Shown here: positions 1 through 7,953 of the stretch, piece after piece
Layout: each line of letters starts with the position of its first letter
Numbering within the stretch: the first letter of the stretch is position 1
Source of the DNA: Clostridia bacterium
GTDB taxonomy: Bacteria; Bacillota; Clostridia; TANB77; CAG-508
NCBI GenBank assembly: GCA_017404025.1
Contig: JAFRDD010000009.1
Span: forward strand, 1-40,777
Direction: 5' to 3'
DNA: 40,777 nt
Notes under the pieces: model-generated
The model's database searches: none
What the model was told of the DNA's origin: nothing
Seen by the model: only the letters and a program-made list of their open reading frames with translations
Program-made: the position numbers and the translations under genes

Positions 1-59
1 GTTCTAGAATTATAAAATTCTAAAAAATTATTTTCATTAATAGTTTCTATATTTTCCAT
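1..59 (-). CDS. 5' end of an unidentified gene running off the left edge
   Basis: An ATG on the minus strand at 59 is preceded by an AGAGGA ribosome binding site 5 bases upstream. The frame stays open to the window edge, giving 19 residues beginning MENIETINENNFLEF. In Bacillus the gene divergent from yneA is lexA, but these residues do not look like a LexA winged-helix N terminus, so I do not name it. Confidence 0.5.
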   Translation of the reverse strand, partial: MENIETINENNFLEFYNSR

Positions 60-83
60 ATAATCCTCTAAATAGGATTATAC

Positions 84-110
84 AAAAAAAGAGTTGCGTT
101 AGCAACTCTT
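84..110 (-). terminator. Minus-strand intrinsic terminator or attenuator
   Basis: A 9-bp stem (AAGAGTTGC, 89-97, with GCAACTCTT, 102-110) closes a GTTA loop. On the minus strand it is followed by seven T. No minus-strand gene lies just upstream, so it would act in the 5' leader of the gene starting at 59, about 25 bases before that start codon. It could be an attenuator or simply insulate the divergent genes. Confidence 0.6.
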
Positions 111-167
111 AAAGGAAAAATTTATTTTTCCTATTTTTTATGAAAAAATAAAAATTTAAAAAATCTA

Positions 168-196
168 TTGACACCGAACAAAAATTCATATATAAT
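168..196 (+). promoter_or_regulatory. Sigma-A promoter with LexA-like box for the LysM gene
   Basis: TTGACA (168-173), a 17-base spacer and TATAAT (191-196) form a consensus promoter. In the spacer lies GAAC-AAAA-ATTC (176-187), one base from the Gram-positive LexA core GAAC-N4-GTTC and preceded by the usual C. A repressor bound there would cover the core promoter. The TTG inside the -35 box could be misread as a start codon of the downstream gene. Confidence 0.7.
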
Positions 197-242
197 AAAA
201 ATATACAAACAAAAGTTTTTAAAGAGCGAGGAGGAAAAATAT

Positions 243-548
243 ATGAAAAAGTCTAAGAAAAGAGAAAATTTAATAAAAAATTGTATAAGAGTATTTATAT
301 TAATTATAATAATTGGTAGTGTAATATTTGCAATAAATAAATCATATTCAAAAGTAGAAGTTAATTATGAATTAGAATATGCAAATTCAGGAGACACATT
401 ATGGGCAATTGCTGAAAGAGAGAGTAAAAATAATAAGTATTATAAAAATAAAGATATAAGATATATAGTTTATGATTTAAAACAAATAAACAACCTTTCT
501 AGTTCAGAATTAAAAGAAGGACAAGAAATAAAAATACCAAATATTTAA
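243..548 (+). CDS. YneA-like LysM cell-division suppressor
   Basis: 101 residues: a basic N terminus, one membrane segment (about residues 14-32) and a C-terminal LysM domain (about 45-100) with a GDTLWAIA core and a GQEIKIP end. This is the size and layout of Bacillus YneA, the SOS-induced, membrane-anchored LysM protein that delays division during DNA damage. I chose ATG 243 because AGGAGG lies just upstream and earlier in-frame starts fall in the promoter. The near-consensus LexA box in the promoter supports SOS control. LysM domains are common, so the YneA role is inferred from size, order of parts and promoter, not from close sequence identity. Confidence 0.7.
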   Translation: MKKSKKRENLIKNCIRVFILIIIIGSVIFAINKSYSKVEVNYELEYANSGDTLWAIAERESKNNKYYKNKDIRYIVYDLKQINNLSSSELKEGQEIKIPNI

Positions 549-659
549 TAAAAATTAATTACCCAATATATAATATTTAGTGATTTATGGAGAAGTATAT
601 ATTTAAATTTTTAAATAAAAAAATAGTTTTAGGTTAGAATAATAATACGGAGGAAAAAT

Positions 660-1658
660 ATGTTTAAACCTAAAGCTATTTTTTTTGAGAAAAACATACA
701 AGAATATGAACTTGGGAAACAGTTACTAGAAAAGTATAAAGAAGTACCCAAAATAGAAATTGAAAATCACAATAATATAGAAGAGATGAGAAATAAATCT
801 AATAAAGAATTTATAGATATGAAAAGAAACTTAATTATAGGAGTTAGAAAAACACATAAATTTGTAGAAAATCATAAAACTTCAGATTATCTAGTACCAT
901 ATACTTCTTCAGGTTGCACAGCAGCATGCATGTATTGTTATTTGGTTTGTAATTATAATAAGTGTAGTTATTTAAGGATATTTGTAAATAGAGAAGAAAT
1001 GATGGAAAAAATAATTAGAACTTCAGAAAAATCAGAAAAAGAATTAACATTTGAAATTGGAAGCAACAGTGATTTAATATTAGAGAACACTATAACTGGC
1101 AATTTACCATGGACAATAGAAAATTTTAAAAATTCTAAAAAAGGCAAGTTAACGTTTCCGACAAAATTTGATATGGTAGAGGATTTATTAAATATAGATC
1201 ATCAAGGAAAAGTTATAATAAGAATGAGTGTAAATCCGGAGTTAATAATTAATAAAGTAGAATTTGGAACATCACGATTAAGAAAAAGAATTGAAGCAAT
1301 AAATAAATTAAAGGAAGCAGGATATAAAGTAGGAATACTAATAGCACCAGTAATATTGGTAGATAATTGGAAAACACTTTATACAGAGTTAATTAAGCAA
1401 TTATCCATGCAATTAACAGAAAATGTAAAAAGGGATTTATTTTTTGAAATAATATTTATGACATATAGTTATGTTCATACAAAAATAAATGAACAAGCAT
1501 TTCCTGATGCTATAAATTTATATGATAAAGAAATGATGACTGGTAGAGGAAAAGGTAAATATATGTATAAAAAGGATATAAGAAATGAGGCAGAAATATT
1601 TTTAAGACAACAAATGAATAAATATTTTCCAAAAAATGAGATAAAGTATGTGGTTTAA
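660..1658 (+). CDS. splB: Spore photoproduct lyase homologue (radical SAM)
   Basis: 332 residues, close to the roughly 340 of SplB, which uses S-adenosylmethionine and a 4Fe-4S cluster to split the thymine dimer formed in spore DNA by UV. The cluster motif CTAACMYC gives Cys86, Cys90 and Cys93, followed by the family-typical stretch YLVCNYNKCSYLR. The ATG has GGAGG 7 bases upstream. The odd point is the segment FEIGSNSD near residue 131. From memory, Bacillus SplB has its hydrogen-donor Cys141 in an FEAACTSD-like context, but here no cysteine occurs after residue 102. Either clostridial forms use another donor or this is a related repair enzyme. A palindromic repeat separates it from rlmN. 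Confidence 0.85.
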   Translation: MFKPKAIFFEKNIQEYELGKQLLEKYKEVPKIEIENHNNIEEMRNKSNKEFIDMKRNLIIGVRKTHKFVENHKTSDYLVPYTSSGCTAACMYCYLVCNYNKCSYLRIFVNREEMMEKIIRTSEKSEKELTFEIGSNSDLILENTITGNLPWTIENFKNSKKGKLTFPTKFDMVEDLLNIDHQGKVIIRMSVNPELIINKVEFGTSRLRKRIEAINKLKEAGYKVGILIAPVILVDNWKTLYTELIKQLSMQLTENVKRDLFFEIIFMTYSYVHTKINEQAFPDAINLYDKEMMTGRGKGKYMYKKDIRNEAEIFLRQQMNKYFPKNEIKYVV

Positions 1659-1689
1659 TCTAGAAAAATTGGTAAAAATATGGTAAAAT

Positions 1690-1747
1690 ATTTTCAAAAG
1701 GGACGGTCCTTTTTGAAAATTTTCATAAAGGACCGTCCCCAATGAAA
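1690..1747. repeat. Palindromic repeat, GGGACGGTCC family, copy 1
   Basis: Inverted arms GGGACGGTCCTTT (1700-1712) and AAAGGACCGTCCC (1727-1739), both flanked by TTTTC/GAAAA-type sequence. Related copies lie near 2.8, 11.2 and 18.4 kb. Such GGGACNGT-core palindromes resemble the REP-like repeats scattered in clostridial genomes. An in-frame ATG at 1742 lies inside the repeat and is not a credible rlmN start. Confidence 0.85.
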
Positions 1748-1774
1748 ATTTTTGAAAATAAAAAGGAAAGAAAA

Positions 1775-2797
1775 ATGAAAAATATTAAAGATTATAATTT
1801 AGATGAACTAAAAAAAGAATTTATAGAACTAGGAGAAAAGCCATTTAGGGCAGAGCAAGTATTTAAATGGATACATGAAGCAAATGTAGAAAGTTTTGAT
1901 GATATGACAAATATATCTTTAGAATTAAGAGAAAAATTAAAACAAAATTACACTATGTGCATTTATAAAATTTTAAGAAAACAAGTTGCATCAGATGGAA
2001 CAAAAAAATATCTATTTGATGTATTGGATGGAAATGCAATAGAAACTGTATTAATGCAATATCATCATGGTTATAGTATTTGTGTATCTTCTCAAATAGG
2101 GTGCAAAATGGGGTGTAAGTTCTGTGCTTCAACAGGAATCCAATTTATAAGAAGTTTAACATCTGGTGAAATTGTTGAACAAATTTTAGCAGTTCAAAGA
2201 GATGAAAATATTAAAATTTCTAATATTGTATTTATGGGAATAGGAGAGCCACTAGATAATTATGATAATGTGGTTAATAGCATTAGAATTATAAATAATC
2301 CCAAAGGGCTAAATATAGGAGCAAGGCATATAAGTGTATCAACAAGTGGTTTAGTTCCAAAGATATATAAATTAGCAGAGGAAAATATTCAATGTACATT
2401 ATCGATTTCACTACATGCAACAACAGACGAACAAAGAAGTAGTATGATGCCAGTGAATGATGCTTATAATATTGGTGAATTATTGCAAGCATGCAAAGAT
2501 TATATAAAAACAACAAATAGAAGAATATCATTTGAATATGCATTAGCAAAAGATAACAATGATAATTTAGAAGATGCAAAAAGACTAGTTAAATTATTAA
2601 AAGGTCTAATATGCCATGTTAATTTAATTCCAATAAATAAAATAGAAAATGGAGCATATACAAAAAGTTCAAATGAAAACATAATTAAGTTTAGAGATTA
2701 CTTAAATGACCATGGAATTGTTGCAACAATAAGAAGAGAACTTGGTTCAGATATTGATGCTGCTTGTGGTCAATTAAGAAGAAAAAATTTGAAATAA
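1775..2797 (+). CDS. rlmN: Dual-specificity RNA methyltransferase RlmN
   Basis: 340 residues from ATG 1775, which has an AAAGGAAAG site directly upstream. The enzyme methylates C2 of A2503 in 23S rRNA and A37 of certain tRNAs by radical SAM chemistry. The cluster motif CKMGCKFC gives Cys110, Cys114 and Cys117. The catalytic C-terminal cysteine is in AACGQL (about Cys331). The N-terminal accessory domain (GEKPFRAEQVFKWIH) is present. A second in-frame ATG 33 bases upstream falls in the repeat element and would add 11 residues unlike the family, so I rejected it. Confidence 0.95.
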   Translation: MKNIKDYNLDELKKEFIELGEKPFRAEQVFKWIHEANVESFDDMTNISLELREKLKQNYTMCIYKILRKQVASDGTKKYLFDVLDGNAIETVLMQYHHGYSICVSSQIGCKMGCKFCASTGIQFIRSLTSGEIVEQILAVQRDENIKISNIVFMGIGEPLDNYDNVVNSIRIINNPKGLNIGARHISVSTSGLVPKIYKLAEENIQCTLSISLHATTDEQRSSMMPVNDAYNIGELLQACKDYIKTTNRRISFEYALAKDNNDNLEDAKRLVKLLKGLICHVNLIPINKIENGAYTKSSNENIIKFRDYLNDHGIVATIRRELGSDIDAACGQLRRKNLK

Positions 2798-2824
2798 ACC
2801 AGATAGTTGGTTTATTTTTTTTGA

Positions 2825-2930
2825 TTAAGGACAGTCTCAGACGAGAATTTATTAAAAAATTTTCAAAAAGGACCGTCCCTGATGAAAATTTATGAAAAAT
2901 TTTCAAAAAGGACCGTCCCCAATGAAAAAA
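2825..2930. repeat. Palindromic repeat, GGGACGGTCC family, tandem half-copies
   Basis: A degenerate left arm (GGACAGTCTC near 2829) is followed by two direct copies of a unit containing TTTTCAAAAAGGACCGTCCC and then ATGAAAA. It lies between the convergent ends of rlmN and spoIVA, so any transcript from either side would cross it. It could serve as a weak terminator region. Confidence 0.8.
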
Positions 2931-2957
2931 CTAGAAAAAAGATGAAAAAGTTAAAAA

Positions 2958-4436
2958 TTAAAGGATTATGCATATTAATCCACCAGAGCCTTCGTTAACT
3001 ATGCGCTCTAAAGTTTCTTGCAATTTTATTTGAGCATCTTCTGGCATTTTTGAAAGTTTAGTTTGTAAACCTTCGTTTACAAGTTCGTGTAAGCTTTTTC
3101 CAAAAATATTTGAGTTCCAGATTTCTTTTGGGTCATTTTCAAATCCAGATAGTAAGTAATTAACTAATTCTTCAGATTGTTTTTCAGAACCAACAATAGG
3201 CGAAATTTCGGTTTCTACATTTGTTTTTATTAAGTGAATACTTGGGGCTGTTGCTTTTAATTTTACACCAAATCTAGAACCTTGTTTAACCATTTCTGGT
3301 TCTGCAAGAACTAAATCTTCAATTGAAGGTGTAACAATACCATAACCTTTTGCATTTACTTCTTCTAAGGCATATGCAATTTTATCATATTTTTTCTTAG
3401 TAGCAGACAAATCAGAGATAATACTAAATAAATCGCCTTCATTTGCAACATTAATTCCTGTGACTTCAGATAAGACATTATAAAAAAGTTCATCTTTCAT
3501 ATTAATAGAAACATTTACATTTCCTGTTCCTAGCATAATGTTATCAATCATACAGTTTTCAATAATATCAGTTTGCTTTATAGAATCAATGCAACTAGAA
3601 ACTTCTTTTAAAACATTTACATCAGAAAAAGCACTTTTAATCTGATCATATAGTTGTGATTTTAACGGATGAGAAAAGTCCAATCCATCAATCCATCTTG
3701 GATATTTAATATTAATTTGTTCAATAGGAAATTCATATAGTATTTTAGAAAAGATATTAGTAATATCATCGAGACTTAAATTTTCACAGTTTATAGGAAT
3801 TACAGTAGCATTATATTTTTTTGACAATTCATCTGCTAAATTTTGCGCTTCGGATGAAAAGGGATTAATTGTGTTTAATAGCATAACAAAAGGCTTATGT
3901 ATTTCTTTTAGTTCATTTACAACTCTTTCTTCTGCTTGTAGATAATCTTCTCTGGGAATGTCGGTAAAAGATCCATCTGTAGTGATTAATATTCCAATTG
4001 TAGAATGTTCTTGTATAACCTTTTTAGTACCAATCTCTGCAGCTTCTTCAAAAGGAATTTCTGATTCGCTCCATGGAGTTTTTACCATTCTCGGAACATC
4101 ATCTTCTAAATATCCAATACTGTTTTTTACTAAATAACCAACACAATCTACTAAACGTGTTTTAAATTTTAAGTTATTATCTAAAGAAATTTCTATTGCC
4201 TCATTTGGAACAAATTTTGGTTCTGTCGTCATTATAGTTTTACCACCAGCACTTTGTGGCAACTCATCCTTTGCTCTTTCTTGCTTATAGCTATTTTCAA
4301 TATTGGGAATAACTAATAAGTCCATAAATTTTTTTATGAATGTGGATTTACCAGTTCTAACAGGTCCAACAACTCCAATATAAATATCACCATCTGTTCT
4401 ATTACTAATATCTTGATATAGATTTATATTTTCCAT
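2958..4436 (-). CDS. spoIVA: Stage IV sporulation protein A (coat ATPase)
   Basis: 492 residues, the normal SpoIVA length. SpoIVA hydrolyses ATP to polymerise on the outer forespore membrane and forms the basement layer for the spore coat. The Walker A motif GPVRTGKST is at residues 24-32, followed by the sensor-like stretch TTEPKFVPNEAIEI and RLVDCVGYLV. The C-terminal end is short and hydrophobic (GGLICIIL), as expected for the membrane-localising tail. ATG 4436 has AAAGGAGGG upstream. A good sigma-E-like promoter lies 54-84 bases upstream, matching the known mother-cell expression of this gene. Confidence 0.97.
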   Translation of the reverse strand: MENINLYQDISNRTDGDIYIGVVGPVRTGKSTFIKKFMDLLVIPNIENSYKQERAKDELPQSAGGKTIMTTEPKFVPNEAIEISLDNNLKFKTRLVDCVGYLVKNSIGYLEDDVPRMVKTPWSESEIPFEEAAEIGTKKVIQEHSTIGILITTDGSFTDIPREDYLQAEERVVNELKEIHKPFVMLLNTINPFSSEAQNLADELSKKYNATVIPINCENLSLDDITNIFSKILYEFPIEQINIKYPRWIDGLDFSHPLKSQLYDQIKSAFSDVNVLKEVSSCIDSIKQTDIIENCMIDNIMLGTGNVNVSINMKDELFYNVLSEVTGINVANEGDLFSIISDLSATKKKYDKIAYALEEVNAKGYGIVTPSIEDLVLAEPEMVKQGSRFGVKLKATAPSIHLIKTNVETEISPIVGSEKQSEELVNYLLSGFENDPKEIWNSNIFGKSLHELVNEGLQTKLSKMPEDAQIKLQETLERIVNEGSGGLICIIL

Positions 4437-4489
4437 CTATATACCCTCCTTTAAAATTCAAGAATGTTTGTACAAAATCACTTTAATTA

Positions 4490-4520
4490 ATTTATATGGG
4501 AACTAATAAAAGAATATGAC
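4490..4520 (-). promoter_or_regulatory. Sigma-E-like promoter of spoIVA
   Basis: Read on the minus strand, GTCATATT (4520-4513), a 14-base spacer and CATATAAA (4498-4491) match the sigma-E pattern of a GTMATATT-like -35 and a CATACAMT-like -10. The position fits a leader of about 45 bases before the spoIVA ATG. Sigma-E control of spoIVA is established in Bacillus. Confidence 0.65.
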
Positions 4521-4537
4521 AAGTTATAAAAAAATAA

Positions 4538-4566
4538 TTGCTAAACTTGAAATCTTGTGATACAAT
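4538..4566 (+). promoter_or_regulatory. Sigma-A promoter of the UDP-sugar pyrophosphorylase gene
   Basis: TTGCTA (4538-4543), a 17-base spacer and TACAAT (4561-4566), about 63 bases before the next start codon. Confidence 0.6.
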
Positions 4567-4629
4567 AGCAAAAAGAATTTAGAAATAATATAATAATAGT
4601 AAACATATAGTGAAAGGATTGAGTGCTAA

Positions 4630-5883
4630 ATGAGCGATTTAGAAAAAGCTGAAAGTATTCTTAGAGAATATAAACAAGAACATATTATTAAATTAATAGA
4701 AAAATTAGATGAGGAAAAGAAAAATGAATTAGTAGGACAAATATTAAAAATAGATTTTAATCAAATACATGAGTTATATGAAAATACTAAAAAACAAATA
4801 GAATTTAAAGAAAAGAAAATAGAGCCAATAAGTTATTTAGATAAAGCAAAATTGAGTGAAGAACAAACAAAAAAATTTAATGATATTGGAAGAGAAATAA
4901 TAGAAAAAGGAGAATATGCAGTTGTAACTATGGCTGGTGGCCAAGGAACAAGACTTGGACACACAGGACCAAAGGGAACATTTAAATTAGACGTATATGG
5001 AAAAGGAAAATATTTATTTGAAATATTAACAGAAAATTTAAAAGAAGCAAATAAACTATATAAAACAACTATTCCATGGTACATAATGACAAGTAAAGAA
5101 AACAATGATGTGACAAAAGAATTTTTAGAAAAAAATAATTATTTTGGATATGACAAAAATTATGTAACATTATTTGCACAAGGTGAATTACCATTAGTAA
5201 ATACAGAAGGAAAATTATTAATAGGAAAAGATATGAAAATTAAAGAAGCATCTGATGGAAATGGAGGAGTTTTTGCCTCATTAGCTTCAACAGGTGCAAT
5301 TGCTGATATGAAACAAAGAAATATAAAATGGATATTTATTGGAGGAGTAGATAATGCTATATTAAAAATGGCAGATATAACGTTACTTGGAATGGCGGAA
5401 CAAAACAAAGTTCAAATTGCATCAAAATCAGTAGTTAAAGCAAATCCACACGAAAAAGTAGGAGTATTTTGTAAATGTAATGGTACTCCCAAAGTTATAG
5501 AATATTCAGAACTTCCAGAAAAAATGGCTGAAGAAGTGGATAATAATGGAGAGTTAAAATACGGAGAATCACATATAATGTGTAATTTATTTACAATTGA
5601 TGCAATAGAAAAAGTAAGTAAAGAAACATTAATGTATCATAGTGCTTTTAAGAAAAATTCTTATATAGATGAAAATGGAAAAGAAATTGTGCCAGAAGAA
5701 CCTAATTCATATAAATTTGAAGCTTTTATTTTTGATGCATTTGAATTTTTTGACGATATAGCAATACTTCGTGGGAAAAGAGAAGATGATTTTGCACCAG
5801 TAAAAAATAAAGAAGGTGTAGATAGTCCTAAAACAGCCAAAGAGTTATATGAAAAATATTGGGAAAGACAAAAAAATAAATAG
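4630..5883 (+). CDS. UDPGP-family UDP-N-acetylhexosamine pyrophosphorylase
   Basis: 417 residues of the UDPGP (eukaryotic UAP-like) nucleotidyltransferase family, which makes UDP-GlcNAc or UDP-GalNAc from UTP and the sugar 1-phosphate. The nucleotide-binding loop AGGQGTRLGHTGPKG is at residues 102-116. Downstream motifs GNGGVF and IFIGGVDNAI correspond to the uridine- and sugar-binding loops. An alpha-helical N-terminal stretch of about 95 residues precedes the catalytic core. The next gene, 14 bases on, encodes a left-handed beta-helix protein like the GlmU C-terminal half, so the pair may do the job of bifunctional GlmU. UDP-glucose as substrate cannot be excluded. Confidence 0.85.
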   Translation: MSDLEKAESILREYKQEHIIKLIEKLDEEKKNELVGQILKIDFNQIHELYENTKKQIEFKEKKIEPISYLDKAKLSEEQTKKFNDIGREIIEKGEYAVVTMAGGQGTRLGHTGPKGTFKLDVYGKGKYLFEILTENLKEANKLYKTTIPWYIMTSKENNDVTKEFLEKNNYFGYDKNYVTLFAQGELPLVNTEGKLLIGKDMKIKEASDGNGGVFASLASTGAIADMKQRNIKWIFIGGVDNAILKMADITLLGMAEQNKVQIASKSVVKANPHEKVGVFCKCNGTPKVIEYSELPEKMAEEVDNNGELKYGESHIMCNLFTIDAIEKVSKETLMYHSAFKKNSYIDENGKEIVPEEPNSYKFEAFIFDAFEFFDDIAILRGKREDDFAPVKNKEGVDSPKTAKELYEKYWERQKNK

Positions 5884-5897
5884 GAGAAGACGTATAA

Positions 5898-6563
5898 ATG
5901 GAAGAATGTAAAATAAAAAATTTATATAATTTAGATGAAACAATTGCAAAAAGTTTATTAGAAAAGTTTGAATACCCATGGGAAGTATTACCAAAAATTA
6001 AAGATTTTATTATTGAACTTGGAGATGCTTTAAATGAAGAAGAATATAATAAAATAGGGGATAATGTTTGGATTGCAAAATCAGCTAAAGTAGCACCAAC
6101 AGCATATATTAATGGACCGGCAATAATTGGCAAGGAAGCAGAAATAAGACATTGTGCATTTATTAGGGGAAATGCAATTGTTGGAGAAGGAGCTGTTGTT
6201 GGAAATTCAACAGAATTAAAAAATGTAATATTATTCAATAAAGTACAAGTGCCACATTATAATTATGTTGGAGATTCAATACTTGGATATAAATCACATA
6301 TGGGAGCAGGTTCTATTACTTCAAATGTAAAATCTGATAAAAAATTAGTAATTGTAAAAAATGGTAAAGAAAAAATTGAAACAGGCTTAAAAAAATTTGG
6401 AGCAATGATAGGAGATAATGTTGAAGTAGGATGTGGTTCAGTTCTAAATCCAGGAACAGTAATTGGAAGAGAAACTAATATTTATCCATTATCTTCTGTA
6501 AGAGGCGTTATTGAACAAAAAAGTATATATAAAAATAGCAATGAAATTGTAGAAAAAAAATAA
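5898..6563 (+). CDS. Left-handed beta-helix acyltransferase, GlmU C-domain-like
   Basis: 221 residues. After about 55 helical residues the protein has hexapeptide repeats of the left-handed beta-helix type (for example VWIAKSAKVAPTAYINGPAI and IIGKEAEIRHCAFI). It then has the GlmU-like loop VPHYNYVGDSILG and GAGSITSNVKSD, which in GlmU form the acetyl-CoA and glucosamine-1-phosphate site. It is co-transcribed with the pyrophosphorylase (14-base gap). It lacks the GlmU uridylyltransferase domain. I infer glucosamine-1-phosphate acetylation, while a gamma-class hexapeptide transferase acting on another sugar is possible. Confidence 0.8.
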   Translation: MEECKIKNLYNLDETIAKSLLEKFEYPWEVLPKIKDFIIELGDALNEEEYNKIGDNVWIAKSAKVAPTAYINGPAIIGKEAEIRHCAFIRGNAIVGEGAVVGNSTELKNVILFNKVQVPHYNYVGDSILGYKSHMGAGSITSNVKSDKKLVIVKNGKEKIETGLKKFGAMIGDNVEVGCGSVLNPGTVIGRETNIYPLSSVRGVIEQKSIYKNSNEIVEKK

Positions 6564-6569
6564 TACTTT

Positions 6570-6609
6570 GGAACTATTAGTTTTTAGAGAGCTATAGTTC
6601 CTTTTTTTT
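6570..6609 (+). terminator. Intrinsic terminator of the UDP-sugar operon
   Basis: The stem GGAACTAT (6570-6577) with ATAGTTCC (6594-6601) is followed directly by a run of eight T. Confidence 0.85.
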
Positions 6610-6646
6610 CACTATTATGCTATAATAAAGAGGGAAGGTGATATTA

Positions 6647-7345
6647 ATGGAAAGAAAAAAGATAAAAGAAATATTAATGTCAATGAGAACTCAAGAAAAT
6701 GAAGAATTAGTTAATAATATATTAGGAAAATTAGACTTAATGGATGAAGATTCAATACAAAAAGCAATTACAAAAGTTGGAGATAATGAGGATAATATAA
6801 GAAAATTCTTTGAAAGTAAATTATCTGAAAGACGACAAAATAATAATGATGAAAAATTTCCAATAAATGGTATGTTCACATATGGTATTTCTGGAAATTG
6901 TATACATCTTCATTTACCTGTAGATTTACACAAACAAATTAGAGAAGAAGGACTCAGTAGAACAATAGATACAGTGAATTTTTATTTGTTAGATGCAATA
7001 GATAGAATTCAGAGATTAAAAAATAATGGATTTCATAGATTTAAAGGAAAAGATAGTATTTATATGATTTCTCCAGCATTAGTAGGAAAAGAGTTAAAAA
7101 CTTTAGAAAATCTTGATTTTACAACCCATTTATATAGAAAAAAAGATTTAAAAAATAAAAAATTTGTAAATGATAGCCCAGAAGCAAGTCTTGCAACTAA
7201 AATTTTTGGTGAAGATAAAAATATAGGAACTGCATTAATTAGTTTTGATATAATTCAAACAGAAGAATGGCAAAAGAAAAAAAGAGATAAATATAAAGAA
7301 TTTGAAGAAAAAGGAATAGCTTTAGAAGAAAAAATTAAAGAATAA
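6647..7345 (+). CDS. Conserved-looking cytoplasmic protein of unknown function
   Basis: 232 residues with no signal peptide or membrane segment. The N terminus (about 1-65) is charged and helical. The middle contains a distinctive block GISGNCIHLHLPVDLHKQI, followed by TVNFYLLDAIDRIQRLK, which looks like a structured domain. The C terminus is a charged helix. I do not recognise a catalytic motif. ATG 6647 is preferred to the GTG 9 bases upstream because GGGAAGG (6632-6638) is correctly spaced only for the ATG. It is monocistronic between two terminators. Confidence 0.75.
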   Translation: MERKKIKEILMSMRTQENEELVNNILGKLDLMDEDSIQKAITKVGDNEDNIRKFFESKLSERRQNNNDEKFPINGMFTYGISGNCIHLHLPVDLHKQIREEGLSRTIDTVNFYLLDAIDRIQRLKNNGFHRFKGKDSIYMISPALVGKELKTLENLDFTTHLYRKKDLKNKKFVNDSPEASLATKIFGEDKNIGTALISFDIIQTEEWQKKKRDKYKEFEEKGIALEEKIKE

Positions 7346-7385
7346 GTTATTATTTACTAGAGATAAGGAGAAGGCGAAGTAGATT

Positions 7386-7427
7386 AAAAAAGAATTTAGA
7401 TAAATTAATATCTAAATTCTTTTTTGG
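7386..7427. terminator. Bidirectional intrinsic terminator
   Basis: A perfect 11-bp stem (AGAATTTAGAT, 7391-7401, with ATCTAAATTCT, 7410-7420) is flanked by A-runs on the left and T-runs on the right. It can therefore end both the plus-strand gene to the left and the minus-strand gene to the right. Confidence 0.9.
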
Positions 7428-7432
7428 TTTAA

Positions 7433-7804
7433 CTACATTCCTTGATTTCCAGGAATAAAATAGTCTACTACACCATAAATTAAAGCACCAATTATGGCTG
7501 CCATCCAAGAAATTGAATAGCCTGCTACGAAAAATTGCGTAACATATAAAGTAATAGCAGCTAAAGCAAAGCCAACAAATCCTTTGCCGAAAGGGCTTGC
7601 ATTTAATCCAGTAAATTTTGTTATTAAATAATCTATAATAGTTAAAACAATTGCAGCTATCGCTAAGGTCCAAATATTATTTATTGAAAATCCTGGAGTG
7701 AAAAATGCAGTGATAGCTAAGACTATGGCTGCTCCAACTAATCTTGCAATTATTTGCCAAACTGTAGATGCTCCACTTTCACTATTAGATTGAGTATTTG
7801 ACAT
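7433..7804 (-). CDS. Four-helix membrane protein, phage-holin-4 (YvlD)-like
   Basis: 123 residues. After a polar N terminus of about 14 residues there are four hydrophobic segments in two similar pairs, each ending in a PGFSI- or GYSI-type turn followed by an A-I-I/L-rich helix and YGVVDYF or TIIDYL. This internal twofold pattern is typical of the small Phage_holin_4_2/YvlD membrane family, whose function is not established. ATG 7804 has AAGGAGG 8 bases upstream, while an earlier in-frame start is not supported. Despite the family name nothing phage-like surrounds it. Confidence 0.7.
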   Translation of the reverse strand: MSNTQSNSESGASTVWQIIARLVGAAIVLAITAFFTPGFSINNIWTLAIAAIVLTIIDYLITKFTGLNASPFGKGFVGFALAAITLYVTQFFVAGYSISWMAAIIGALIYGVVDYFIPGNQGM

Positions 7805-7953
7805 GGTTTTAACCTCCTTAAATTGAAATTTATATAATGTAAAAAAATAAGGTTCGATTATATTGTTTACCAAAATTAATTATTTATTCAAAAAACAAAG
7901 TATAAAAAAGAAAAATTTTGGCAAAAATAATAATAAAAAAATAGGAGAAAATC

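Noticed and set aside
1..59. lexA opposite yneA
   Set aside because: The 19 visible residues do not resemble a LexA N terminus, and the piece is too short to decide.
1742..1774. Upstream ATG as rlmN start
   Set aside because: It lies in the palindromic repeat and has no properly placed ribosome binding site. ATG 1775 has one and gives the family N terminus.
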